Below, piece by piece: positions 42,147 to 50,928 of a DNA stretch of 64,000 nt. Every line of letters starts with the position of its first letter. Position 1 is the stretch's first letter. The DNA comes from Neptunomonas marina (GTDB taxonomy: Bacteria > Pseudomonadota > Gammaproteobacteria > Pseudomonadales > Balneatricaceae). Location: the NCBI RefSeq assembly GCF_004005935.1, contig NZ_SACQ01000008.1, positions 1-64,000 of the forward strand. Direction: 5' to 3'. The position numbers were made by a program, and so were the translations under genes. The notes beneath the pieces are model-generated. The model was not told where the DNA came from. It was given only the letters and a program-made list of their open reading frames with translations, and ran no database searches.

Positions 42147-42277
42147 GGTGCGCTTTAACCCCTTTTTTGACAATGCAGCCATTAAAAAGCGGTTTAATCC
42201 ACGCAACAATCGATATATTCTCCACCATTATGAGAAAACGGAATACCTACCCAAACGACTAGTGCGAGAGCCCTGTA

Positions 42278-43174
42278 ATGCACAGCCATTTTCCTCCCCT
42301 AAATGCGGTTAAAACCTTTGAGGTCGCAGCGAGAAAGCTGAGTTTTTCCAAGGCTGCGGATGAGCTATGCGTAACCCAAGGCGCTGTTAGCAAGCAGATC
42401 CAAACGCTCGAAAAACACCTTGAAGTATCGCTTTTTAAACGCACTGCCACAGGCCTTGAGCTGACTGAAGAGGGCCGCCAATACCTACCTGCCATTGCTG
42501 AAGCGATGCACTTGATTCAAGGCGCGACCTCACTGCTGCAGCAACAGCGGCATCAACGCACACTCAACATCAGTTTAAGCCCATCTTTTAGCAATCTTTG
42601 GTTGATTCCTCGCCTAGCGATGCTGCAATCCGCACATCCGGATATCCATTTAGCGATCGCATCGAGCGACGAGACCGTGCGCTTCACGGAAGGCACGATA
42701 GACGCAGCGATTCGCTGTTTACCGCTCTCTCCCAACTATGAAAACAGCACATTACTGGTTGCTGAGCAGTTACTGCCGATTATTCACCCCTCACGCCTTG
42801 CCGCTCAGCCAATCGAGCAACCGGAAGACCTACTGCACCACCCTCTATTGCTGCATATTACACGGCCCCAAATCTGGACAGCCTTCCTCAATAACGTATT
42901 GGGCAATGAGCATCGTGGCCAAGCTCCACACTACAGCACCGGCTTTGAGCATTTTTATATGTCTTATGAGGCGATTCGGCAGGGCCAAGGTATCGGCTTA
43001 CTACCCCACTTTATGGTCGAGCGGGAACTCGCAGAGGGAGAGCTCGTGAACCCTCTGGGGATACGCTACACAAGCGGCTACGGTTTTTATCTCCAAATAC
43101 CCGCTTTCAACGCGCAAAGTAGCCGAATTTATCAGTTCAAACAGTGGCTGGAAGAACAGCTCAGGGCTGCTTAA
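42278..43174 (+). CDS. LysR regulator, GcvA-like
   Basis: 298 residues. HTH motif FSKAADELCVTQGAVSKQIQ; N-terminal PPLNAVKTFEVAARKLSF is typical of the GcvA/AmpR-like branch. It is divergent from the aminotransferase-BKACE genes with a 131-bp gap and is a likely regulator of them and of the TRAP transporter. Its 3' end overlaps the neighbouring haem-locus gene by 4 bp on the opposite strand. Confidence 0.9.
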   Translation: MHSHFPPLNAVKTFEVAARKLSFSKAADELCVTQGAVSKQIQTLEKHLEVSLFKRTATGLELTEEGRQYLPAIAEAMHLIQGATSLLQQQRHQRTLNISLSPSFSNLWLIPRLAMLQSAHPDIHLAIASSDETVRFTEGTIDAAIRCLPLSPNYENSTLLVAEQLLPIIHPSRLAAQPIEQPEDLLHHPLLLHITRPQIWTAFLNNVLGNEHRGQAPHYSTGFEHFYMSYEAIRQGQGIGLLPHFMVERELAEGELVNPLGIRYTSGYGFYLQIPAFNAQSSRIYQFKQWLEEQLRAA

Positions 43175-43620
43175 TGGACACGCCGCTCAGGGTAGCGGCG
43201 CTGGTGAAGCTCAATATTGAGATACTGCGCAACCAACTGGCGCTGACGCGGCTCATCGGAGAGGATTTTGCTAATCTCGCCGTCGGGCTCAACGGCAGCT
43301 AATTGTGAGCCCGCCAGCTGCGTATTGGCACTCATCAATACGCGGTCGGCTTCCTCCTCACGACCAGAGTGATGTAGTACATTAGAGAGGAGAACAGCCG
43401 ATACAAACGCGATACGCTGGCTAAACAGGTCACCACGGCTCTGCTGACAAATCATCGGTGTTAGATCGTAAGCACTGCCGACCAGCGGCAATACACGATC
43501 CCAACCCCGTGCAAGATAATGTGGCTCTGCCGCCATCATCCATCGCAGCCAGCAGCCGATCAAAGCATGCTTGGGCATACGCTGTAGTTGCGAATGATGC
43601 TGAGGGCAGAGAAAAGTCAT
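43171..43620 (-). CDS. Haem-locus associated small protein, unknown
   Basis: 149 residues from ATG 43620, with AGGAGG 7 bases upstream. It follows hmuV by nine bases and is probably co-transcribed with the haem transport genes. The N-terminus MTFLCPQHHSQLQ contains a Cys-Pro with adjacent histidines, a composition seen in haem-responsive motifs; the rest is helical. No family is recognised and no signal peptide is seen. A role in haem handling is inferred from position only. Confidence 0.75.
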   Translation of the reverse strand: MTFLCPQHHSQLQRMPKHALIGCWLRWMMAAEPHYLARGWDRVLPLVGSAYDLTPMICQQSRGDLFSQRIAFVSAVLLSNVLHHSGREEEADRVLMSANTQLAGSQLAAVEPDGEISKILSDEPRQRQLVAQYLNIELHQRRYPERRVH

Positions 43621-43629
43621 TATCACCTC

Positions 43630-44403
43630 CTAACGCGCAACCACTAGCGGCCACGACTGGCTTGGGTGCGGCACGACGTCCACCGCAATGCCAAACAACG
43701 ATTCAAGAATGTCAGGATCCAGCGCTTGTTCAACACTGCCCTGTGTTTTAACACGTCCTTGTTCTAGTAGTACCAACCGATCGGCATACTGCGCCGCGAG
43801 GTTGAGATCATGCAAAATAGCCATAACGCCAACCCCCTCTTGCGCTAACGATTGCGCCAGCGCCAGCACATGATGCTGATGAGCAAGATCTAATGCGGAG
43901 GTAGGTTCATCAAGCAGCAGATAACGCGGTTGCTCTGCAGCATCCCAAATCTGCGCGAGTACCCGCGCCAATTGAACACGCTGCTTTTCCCCGCCCGATA
44001 GCGACGGAAACGATGAGCTAATGTGGTGAGACATATCTACCCGCTCCAGCGCAGCTTTCGCAATTTCGCGATCACGCACTCGGCCGGTTGCGTGAGGCAT
44101 TCGCCCCATCAATACGACTTCAAATACAGAGAAGGGAAACATCAACGTTGTATGCTGGGGCAATACGCCCACCATGCGAGCGATATCATGGGTGCCCCAG
44201 TTCTCATAGCGCTGACCATTTAACGAAAGATCACCCGCGAAATGGCGATACTCACCAGCAAGCACCCGTAGCAGCGTAGATTTTCCCGCGCCGTTGGGGC
44301 CAAGAACAGCAACGACCTCCCCTGGATTTACGGCAAAGCTCACCTCATCTAATAGTCGCTTTGAGCCGATATCGAAACAGAGGTGCTCAACTATTAAGCT
44401 CAT
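43630..44403 (-). CDS. hmuV: Haem ABC transporter ATPase
   Basis: 257 residues. Walker A GPNGAGKST, signature LSGGEKQRV, Walker B LLLDEPTSALDL, and a HmuV-specific ARMVGVLPQHTTLMF region. It powers haem transfer into the cytoplasm with HmuU. ATGA overlap with the hmuU stop shows translational coupling, and GGAGG precedes the start. Confidence 0.94.
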   Translation of the reverse strand: MSLIVEHLCFDIGSKRLLDEVSFAVNPGEVVAVLGPNGAGKSTLLRVLAGEYRHFAGDLSLNGQRYENWGTHDIARMVGVLPQHTTLMFPFSVFEVVLMGRMPHATGRVRDREIAKAALERVDMSHHISSSFPSLSGGEKQRVQLARVLAQIWDAAEQPRYLLLDEPTSALDLAHQHHVLALAQSLAQEGVGVMAILHDLNLAAQYADRLVLLEQGRVKTQGSVEQALDPDILESLFGIAVDVVPHPSQSWPLVVAR

Positions 44404-45464
44404 ATCCCGCCTCCTTGTCGCGCACGCATTACGATCAATGCGATAAAGAACGGACCGCCAATAATTGACGTAATCAGACCGATAGGTAGCTCAGCGGGTG
44501 CGATCAATGTCCTGGCAATCATGTCAGCGATTAACAAGAACAGTGCGCCTGCCAACGCGGAAGCGGGCAGCAAATAGCGGTGATCAGGCCCTAATGCCAA
44601 CCGAATGATATGCGGGACCACCAAACCGACAAACCCAATCATGCCAGACACAGCAACGCTGGCACCTACAGCCACCGCACTGAGGAGGATAATATTACGA
44701 CGAACACGGCGTACATCGATGCCTAAGTGGCGAGCTTCTGATTCACCCAACAGTAAAGCGTTCAGCCCTAGGGCATAACGCGGGATCATCACGATCACAA
44801 TGGCAATAACAGAACCGGCAGCCAGCACCACATCCCATGTCGCGCCACCCAAGCTACCCATCTGCCAGAACGTTAATGTACGCAGCTGCACATCATCCGC
44901 CATATAGGTCATGATGCCGATCCCTGCGCCCGTGACGATATTGATAGCGATACCGGCGAGCAACATGGTGGTAATCGAGACGCCGAGCCGTGAAGTCGCG
45001 ATGTTCGCCACCACTAAGGTTGCCGCAAAGCCCCCTAAGAAGGCGGTAAACATGAGCGCATACTGGCCCAGCACCTCGGTCACCACAGCGAGAGCGGAGC
45101 CACCAAACACGATCATACTGACCGCTGCCAGCGCAGCGCCACCCGAGATACCGATCAGCCCGGGATCCGCCAGTGGGTTGCGAAATACACCTTGAATCGC
45201 AGCGCCAGACACGGCTAGCGCCGCACCAACCAGCACTGCTAACAGCGAACGGGGCAAACGGATCGCATTGATAATCGTAGCTAGGTGCCGCTCAACCTCT
45301 CCGGCATCAAGCCCCAGCCCGCTGAGTAGAATCCGATAGGCATCACTCATCGAGATATCCATCGGCCCAACGCTGACTGAGGTCAATATGGCGAGCAGCA
45401 GTGCTATCAGTAAGCCTAATAGGGACCACTTAACTCGCCATTCGTGTTGCTCTAAGCTGTCCAT
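44400..45464 (-). CDS. hmuU: Haem ABC transporter permease
   Basis: 354 residues with about ten membrane helices of the FecCD/BtuC type. Typical segments are PLADPGLIGISGGAALAAVS and FVGLVVPHIIRLALGPDHR. It is the inner-membrane channel for haem. The start is ATG 45464 or a GTG one codon earlier; both overlap the hmuT stop. Confidence 0.95.
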   Translation of the reverse strand: MDSLEQHEWRVKWSLLGLLIALLLAILTSVSVGPMDISMSDAYRILLSGLGLDAGEVERHLATIINAIRLPRSLLAVLVGAALAVSGAAIQGVFRNPLADPGLIGISGGAALAAVSMIVFGGSALAVVTEVLGQYALMFTAFLGGFAATLVVANIATSRLGVSITTMLLAGIAINIVTGAGIGIMTYMADDVQLRTLTFWQMGSLGGATWDVVLAAGSVIAIVIVMIPRYALGLNALLLGESEARHLGIDVRRVRRNIILLSAVAVGASVAVSGMIGFVGLVVPHIIRLALGPDHRYLLPASALAGALFLLIADMIARTLIAPAELPIGLITSIIGGPFFIALIVMRARQGGGI

Positions 45465-46327
45465 CACTGCGCCGCTACTACCGCTGGGTAAAGAGCTTCG
45501 TGCAACTGTTTCATCGCCTGACCTATACGTGGTCCAAAGCCTAGCAGCAGCATACCGTCCATCGTAACCAAACGCTGATTATCTGCAGCCGGAACACGAT
45601 CCAGCCCAGGGATCGCGAAAAGCTCCGCAGCTGGCATTGAGTGCTCATTACGCTTCATCATCAAGACAACGTCAGGTGCCATGGCCACCAATGCTTCTGT
45701 CGTCACCGGCTTGTAGCCCTCTATCCCTTGAACGGCATTTTCGGCACCCGCAAGTTTGATGATTGCATCGGCATGGGTATTAGCGCCGCCAACGACCAAG
45801 TTTCTGCCTCCGCTCGCGTTAAGGATAAACAGCACCTTCACCGGCTTACTCAACCGCAACTGGCTGGCTTGAACGGTTTCAATATCCGCTTGAATAGACT
45901 GCCATAGCGCCTCACCCGCATCAGGTTGTTCTAGGAGTGCTGCAACGCGCTTTACTTTCTCACCCACGGCATCCACCGACGCTTTTGCTGTTACCGATGC
46001 CACGGTGACGCCTGCCGACTCGATCTGCCCTAAGATACCTTCAGGGCCCGCATCCTCAGAAGCGATCACAAGATCAGGTGCCAAAGAAAGTGTTCCCTCC
46101 GCTGAGAGAGCACGTTTGTAGCCAACCTGAGGCAGCTGCGTTGCCGCAGCGGGATAGACCGATGTGGTATCAACACCAACAAGTTTGTCCTCTTGCCCTA
46201 ATGCATACACGATCTCGGTTAAGGCACCGTCCACAACCACGATACGCTCAGGTGCAGCCGATGCGATAACCGGTACGGCTAGCAGAGCAGCACTTAGCCA
46301 ACGCACACTGTGTGATAAGAGCTTCAT
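45464..46327 (-). CDS. hmuT: Periplasmic haem-binding protein
   Basis: 287 residues. A signal peptide cleaved at ASA/AP (about residue 24) is followed by a class III periplasmic binding protein. Motifs RIVVVDGALTEIVYALGQED and GVDTTSVYPAAATQLPQVGY are typical of HmuT; the Tyr of the latter segment is a likely haem ligand. It carries haem from the outer-membrane receptor to HmuUV. The start ATG overlaps the hmuS stop. Confidence 0.95.
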   Translation of the reverse strand: MKLLSHSVRWLSAALLAVPVIASAAPERIVVVDGALTEIVYALGQEDKLVGVDTTSVYPAAATQLPQVGYKRALSAEGTLSLAPDLVIASEDAGPEGILGQIESAGVTVASVTAKASVDAVGEKVKRVAALLEQPDAGEALWQSIQADIETVQASQLRLSKPVKVLFILNASGGRNLVVGGANTHADAIIKLAGAENAVQGIEGYKPVTTEALVAMAPDVVLMMKRNEHSMPAAELFAIPGLDRVPAADNQRLVTMDGMLLLGFGPRIGQAMKQLHEALYPAVVAAQ

Positions 46328-47409
46328 GCCGCAACCTCTTCACCAAGCAGAGATTCAACGAGTGCGCGCCATGCACGATTCTCAGGTTGCCCCTCTTCTC
46401 GTACACCAAAGAACTGAGCAATGGTTTCACCTTTCGCATCGTAGAGCTCCAACGAGGTCACCATGCCATCCACTGTTGGCTTGCGAATCAGCCATGCTGA
46501 GGCAACCTGATCTTCCAAAAGGTGCAGGTTAAACTCAGGATCTAGCACGTTAAGCCATGGCCCAACACGTTTAACAGTTTCGATCACGCCACTGTGGATC
46601 TGGATATTGCCGCTATTTCCCACAAAGCACATGATCGGCAGGCGCTGCTGTGCAGCTTCCTCTAGCAGATACCCCACAGAATTGTTCGCAACAGGGCACG
46701 CGTAGGGCTCTCCCACCAACCGGAACGCTTGCTCGCGTGTGACTTTATGGCGGCGCAACAAGCCAAAGAATTGGTGAACATCTGTCATCTTTTTCCATTC
46801 ATTCACCAGCGCATGGGTATCAACATCACTATCAGATGCCATCTCAGTGTTGGCCTCTGGCGTGCTAAAGCTCATCTGCGCATCTTGGTCAGCCGCGCCA
46901 AATTGCTCAACCAAACGCTGATAGGCCGCAAAGTTACTGTTAGGCTGAAGGTAGATCTTCTGAATGGCGTTACCGGCTTGGTCAAAGAACTGCAAACTAA
47001 AGCGGTGCGAATCACCTAGTGCTTCGCAAACAGCGTAACCAACGGTCCAGCGGGACAAGATGATACGCAGATCGATTTTTCGGTCGGGGGAGATAACCAG
47101 ACCCATTGGTCCGTTAATGCGGATGTTGTCGTAAATACCTTTACGTTCATGCACCGCCGATTCATTGCGCGTCAATGACATGATGTAGCCCAACTCAGGC
47201 AGCGCATAGATCAGATCTGAAAACTTGCGGTTCAAACGGATCGACTGGACGCCACACTGCTGATCGATCAGTTGTGCTTCCGGTACATCCAGACGCTCAG
47301 CCTGCTGACGACGGCGCAAACTGGGTTCAGCCTCGATGAGTGCCGCGAATCGCTCTGACAGTGAGGAGGAAGCAGTGACACGATTAAACATCTGCGCGAG
47401 ATCGCCCAT
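46324..47409 (-). CDS. hmuS: Haem-degrading/trafficking protein HmuS
   Basis: 361 residues with the duplicated HemS/ChuX-like domain (about 20-180 and 200-355). RLDVPEAQLI, and LMxITRN-like IMSLTRNESAVHERKG and SGVIETVKRVGPWLNVLDPE, match HmuS/PhuS. It accepts haem in the cytoplasm for delivery to a haem oxygenase or degrades it. The ATG at 47409 has GGAG six bases upstream; a TTG 12 bases earlier overlaps it. It is the first gene of hmuSTUV, with a Fur box upstream. Confidence 0.94.
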   Translation of the reverse strand: MGDLAQMFNRVTASSSLSERFAALIEAEPSLRRRQQAERLDVPEAQLIDQQCGVQSIRLNRKFSDLIYALPELGYIMSLTRNESAVHERKGIYDNIRINGPMGLVISPDRKIDLRIILSRWTVGYAVCEALGDSHRFSLQFFDQAGNAIQKIYLQPNSNFAAYQRLVEQFGAADQDAQMSFSTPEANTEMASDSDVDTHALVNEWKKMTDVHQFFGLLRRHKVTREQAFRLVGEPYACPVANNSVGYLLEEAAQQRLPIMCFVGNSGNIQIHSGVIETVKRVGPWLNVLDPEFNLHLLEDQVASAWLIRKPTVDGMVTSLELYDAKGETIAQFFGVREEGQPENRAWRALVESLLGEEVAA

Positions 47410-47446
47410 AATAGACTCCAATATTTAGAATAGAAATATATATTAA

Positions 47447-47461
47447 TGATAACTATAATCA
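47447..47461. promoter_or_regulatory. Fur box between hmuS and the chaN-like gene
   Basis: TGATAAC-T-ATAATCA fits the 7-1-7 Fur consensus TGATAAT-N-ATTATCA at 12 of 14 arm positions. It is placed to repress both divergent transcripts when iron is plentiful. Confidence 0.8.
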
Positions 47462-47490
47462 TTTACATTAACAATACCAAGAGTATTAAA

Positions 47491-48459
47491 ATGATTCCTA
47501 AAGCCCATTTCACCCCTATTCGCGAGCGGGTTTTGCTACCCTTGTTCACTTCTCTACTTATGCTTTTTAGTGGCCAAAGCACCGCAGCGAACTATCCCCA
47601 TGCATGGTTGTCACCACTACTGCAAGAGCATCCTCTAAGCGGCATGATTGTTAACCTGCAAACCAGCGAGCCAGTCGATTCTGCGCAGCTCATTGAGCAA
47701 CTGAATGCGCAAACGCACGTGTTAATTGGTGAAAACCATGACAACCCCGATCACCACATGATCGAGAGTTTTCTCATCAAAACACTGAGTGAGCACCAAC
47801 CACGGCGAGCCGTATTCGAGATGCTATCCGAAGAGAACATAGACGCGGCACGCACCCTCTTGCCCGAAGACTCCGCTGAGGCGATCTACGAAAAACTAAA
47901 CTGGAAAGAGAACCGTTGGCCTTGGGAAGACTACCGTGGGGCGATCACACAAGCGGTCCGCTATGGCAAAGGCGTTGTGCCCGGCAACATCAGTCGCAAA
48001 ACAATCCGCTTGATCTACAAATCGCCGAGTGCTCTTGATCGACCAGACCTTGCAACCGTTGAGCAGATCCCGGAAAGCGCTACCCAGATCATCGCGGAGC
48101 AGATCATCAGCAGCCACTGCGGCATGATCAAAGACGCACAACTGAGCAGTATGAACAACATCCAGCTCGCAAAGGATGCGCGCATGGCACACGTGATGGC
48201 CGGTGATCGCTCGTCACCAAGCTTACTCATCGCAGGCAGTTTCCATACCCGTAAGGATGTTGGTGTTCCCCTGCACCTTACAGCGCTCAGCCAGCAGAGC
48301 GTATCGCTCGCGCTTGTTGAGGTTGCTGAGGATAAGCGCCAAATTGCAGACTATTTAGATCACACACAGGCCGACTTTGCTTGGTTTACTCCCCGCCAAC
48401 CCCGAGAGGATCATTGCGAGAAAATGCGCGAGATGATGAACAAAAAACCAACCAAATAA
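47491..48459 (+). CDS. ChaN family haem-binding lipoprotein-like protein
   Basis: 322 residues from ATG 47491 (upstream in-frame codons lie inside the Fur box). A signal peptide is cleaved near STAA (about residue 33). There is no clear lipobox Cys at the cleavage site. Family motifs: VLIGENHDNPDHHMIESF, then WPWEDYRGAI and MAHVMAG. ChaN/PhuW proteins bind two haems as a dimer. It lies between a Fur box and the haem receptor, so it is surely iron-regulated. Confidence 0.88.
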   Translation: MIPKAHFTPIRERVLLPLFTSLLMLFSGQSTAANYPHAWLSPLLQEHPLSGMIVNLQTSEPVDSAQLIEQLNAQTHVLIGENHDNPDHHMIESFLIKTLSEHQPRRAVFEMLSEENIDAARTLLPEDSAEAIYEKLNWKENRWPWEDYRGAITQAVRYGKGVVPGNISRKTIRLIYKSPSALDRPDLATVEQIPESATQIIAEQIISSHCGMIKDAQLSSMNNIQLAKDARMAHVMAGDRSSPSLLIAGSFHTRKDVGVPLHLTALSQQSVSLALVEVAEDKRQIADYLDHTQADFAWFTPRQPREDHCEKMREMMNKKPTK

Positions 48460-48466
48460 AACTAAA

Positions 48467-48481
48467 TGATATTGATTCGCA
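48467..48481 (+). promoter_or_regulatory. Second Fur box, upstream of the haem receptor
   Basis: TGATATT-G-ATTCGCA matches the 7-1-7 Fur consensus at 11 of 14 arm positions. It lies 55 bp upstream of the receptor start, within an AT-rich promoter region. Confidence 0.65.
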
Positions 48482-48535
48482 TTATATTTATTCATTATAG
48501 TAGTTAGCACCTATTCAACTTACTAAGTGCTAACC

Positions 48536-50674
48536 ATGAAAAAACGACTTCTCTGCTGCTGTATAAGCAGTGTTGTGGCAACGGCTGCTAACGCAGCCGA
48601 GCCGACCTCTCAGGACGTTCGCTACCTCGACCGCGTTGTTATTAGTGCATCGCAAACCGAAGAAACACTGGGCGATACTCACGGGTCTGTTAGCGTCATT
48701 TCCGAAGAGGATATCCAACGTAACCTCACCAATGACGTTAAAGGCCTGTTCAAATATACGCCTTCAGTGTCGGTCAGCGGCGGCGCGCAAGGTGACGGAC
48801 TCATCAATATCCGTGGCATCACTGGCAACCGCGTGCTGATCTCGGTCGACGGTGTTCGCCAAGCGAAAAACCTATCGTGGGGCTCACTTAACTCAAGCCG
48901 TAACACAGTCGATGTAAACACACTAAAGCAGGTTGATGTCATCCCTGGCCCCTCTTCGTCTATCTATGGCAGCGATGCGATGGGTGGAACCGTTTACTTC
49001 ACAACCAAAAACCCGAGCGATCTCTTAACCGACCCACAAGATAACTTTGCCGGGAGCATTCGCTCGCAATATGACGACTCGAAAGAGGGCTTCAGCAATA
49101 CGCTTAGCTTAGCTGGGCGCAATGAAACGGTAGAAGGTCTGTTCATCGCGACACGCGAAGATGCACAAGAGGTTCGTGTTCATGGTGATCTAGGTGGCAC
49201 CGGCCCTACTCGAGAAAAAAGCGACCCGAAAGATGAAGAAGCGAACAGCCTCTTTGGTAAGGTGCTCTTCTCGCTCCCGAATGATCAAACGCTGACATTC
49301 ACCGCTGAGCAGGTCAAAACGGACGAAGACACGACTCAGTTGAGCTCTAGCAACGCAGATGCCTTCTACAACGAAGATAAAAAACGTACCAGACTGTCAG
49401 GCCAATATGAACTGTTCGCAGATCACGCCCTGTTTGATAGCGTCACAGTCGATCTTGATTGGCAAACCACCGAAACAGACCAATATCAAGGTTATTTCAA
49501 TGCGCGTTTCGGCGGTGACTACCGCTATACCGGCGAGTATGACGAAACCACGCGCAACGCTGAGATCAAGTTCAAGAAGCAACTGGTCACTGATGCGATT
49601 GAGCACGACCTGATCTATGCACTCGACTACGAACAAACAACCTTCGAGCAGTACCGCAGCAGTTCGCTAAGCGGAGCAAATCGTTCCATGCCGCGCAGTG
49701 AGAGCGATGCAGTTGCCGCATATATCCAAGATCAGATGACTTTTGGCGATAGCGGCCTCAAGGTCACAACAGGTCTGCGTTATGATCGCTACAAAATCGA
49801 TCCACAACCTGATCAAGCATACCTCGATAGCAACCCATTGGATCCATCACCTGAGAACAATGAAGATAGCCAACTGAGCTTCCGCTTGGGTGCCACCTAT
49901 GACATCAATGACACCACGACACTGTTTGGTCAGTTTGGTCAGGGTTTCAAAGCGCCAGATATGGACCAGATGTTTGCAAACTACGGGCGCAGCGGTGCTT
50001 ATAAATTTATCGCCAACCCGAACCTAGCACCGGAATCCAGCGATAGCTTTGAGGCAGGCGTACGCTTTAATACTGCACCAGCAAACTTAGAGTTCCTCGT
50101 CTTCTATAACGACTATGACAATTTTATCGATGAGGTAACGCTGCCTTTCGATCCCCAGTACCCTTACGGTGTTTACCAACAGCAAAACCTCGCAGGTGTG
50201 GTCATCAAAGGTGCTGAGTTTAAAGGCGCACTCTATCTTGAGGAGCTGGCACAAAACTTACGTGGTTTCGAGCTGCACACCGCCATTGCTTACGCCGAAG
50301 GCACCCAAAAAGTCGATGGGGTTGAAAAGCCGCTTGATTCGGTTGCTCCGCTCTCTGGTGTGATCGGGCTGCGTTACGATGCGCCCAATAAACGCTGGGG
50401 TAGCGAACTACAGCTAACCGCAGCCAAAGGCAAATCGCGCAGCGATATTTCGAGCGATAATCCGTTCGTACCGGCAGGTTTCGGTGTCGTTGACCTAACT
50501 GCATACTATCAAGTCAACGATGACTTGCGCCTTGATGCAGGCATTTTTAACCTCACTAACAAGGACTACCACACGTGGGACGAAGCGCGTGGCAAAACAG
50601 CAGACCTTGACGGTCTAGCACGCTTTTCAGAGCCCGAGCGCCATTTCCGCATTGGTGTGAATTGGCGTTTCTGA
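48536..50674 (+). CDS. TonB-dependent haem/haemoglobin receptor
   Basis: 712 residues. Signal peptide cleaved after ANA (about residue 21). A TonB-box-like DRVVISA comes at the N-terminus, and the plug contains IRGITGNRVLISVDGVRQ and GPSSSIYGSDAMGG. The barrel has FKAPDMDQMF (FRAP-like) and NPNLAPESS (NPNL-like), the paired motifs of haem receptors; C-terminal Phe. It takes haem from haemoproteins at the surface and passes it to HmuT. ATG 48536 is used; a GTG three codons earlier is possible. Confidence 0.92.
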   Translation: MKKRLLCCCISSVVATAANAAEPTSQDVRYLDRVVISASQTEETLGDTHGSVSVISEEDIQRNLTNDVKGLFKYTPSVSVSGGAQGDGLINIRGITGNRVLISVDGVRQAKNLSWGSLNSSRNTVDVNTLKQVDVIPGPSSSIYGSDAMGGTVYFTTKNPSDLLTDPQDNFAGSIRSQYDDSKEGFSNTLSLAGRNETVEGLFIATREDAQEVRVHGDLGGTGPTREKSDPKDEEANSLFGKVLFSLPNDQTLTFTAEQVKTDEDTTQLSSSNADAFYNEDKKRTRLSGQYELFADHALFDSVTVDLDWQTTETDQYQGYFNARFGGDYRYTGEYDETTRNAEIKFKKQLVTDAIEHDLIYALDYEQTTFEQYRSSSLSGANRSMPRSESDAVAAYIQDQMTFGDSGLKVTTGLRYDRYKIDPQPDQAYLDSNPLDPSPENNEDSQLSFRLGATYDINDTTTLFGQFGQGFKAPDMDQMFANYGRSGAYKFIANPNLAPESSDSFEAGVRFNTAPANLEFLVFYNDYDNFIDEVTLPFDPQYPYGVYQQQNLAGVVIKGAEFKGALYLEELAQNLRGFELHTAIAYAEGTQKVDGVEKPLDSVAPLSGVIGLRYDAPNKRWGSELQLTAAKGKSRSDISSDNPFVPAGFGVVDLTAYYQVNDDLRLDAGIFNLTNKDYHTWDEARGKTADLDGLARFSEPERHFRIGVNWRF

Positions 50675-50689
50675 TCCACTCCAAAACGA

Positions 50690-50714
50690 AAGCGGGCAAA
50701 AGCTCGCTTTTTTT
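50690..50714 (+). terminator. Terminator after the haem receptor gene
   Basis: AAGCGGGC-AAAA-GCTCGCTT (with one G-U pair) followed by T-rich TTTTTTG; a good intrinsic terminator. Confidence 0.85.
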
Positions 50715-50748
50715 GTTTATATTAGCCAACAAATTTCATCAAACTCTC

Positions 50749-50807
50749 TATAATGTAGCCGCTAAAAAGAGACAGCGCCCGTATTGCAGGTTCCAGCAAT
50801 AGGCACG
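50749..50807 (+). promoter_or_regulatory. Candidate promoter and leader inverted repeat before the GGDEF gene
   Basis: TATAAT at 50749-50754 is a good -10 box without a clear -35. About 30 bases later, TATTGC-AGGTTCCA-GCAATA, extended by flanking GCC/GGC, can form a hairpin. The leader to the GGDEF start would be about 170 nt. It does not match a c-di-GMP riboswitch I recognise. Confidence 0.4.
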
Positions 50808-50928
50808 AGATGATTAAGCTTAAATACGGTCTGAAGGAGTAGACTGCGCACCTTTAACAAGCTCAGACGTTGATTGATTGCTAAATGTACTGCGTGTTTT
50901 TACAACCTTTTAGGCACATCGCCATCTT

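Noticed and set aside
42147..42209. TTG start for the class III aminotransferase
   Set aside because: The 21 extra residues are not family-like and MSHVFHRQ is the normal family start.
50749..50928. Leader considered as a c-di-GMP (GEMM) riboswitch
   Set aside because: The conserved GEMM core segments are not present; only an inverted repeat is seen.
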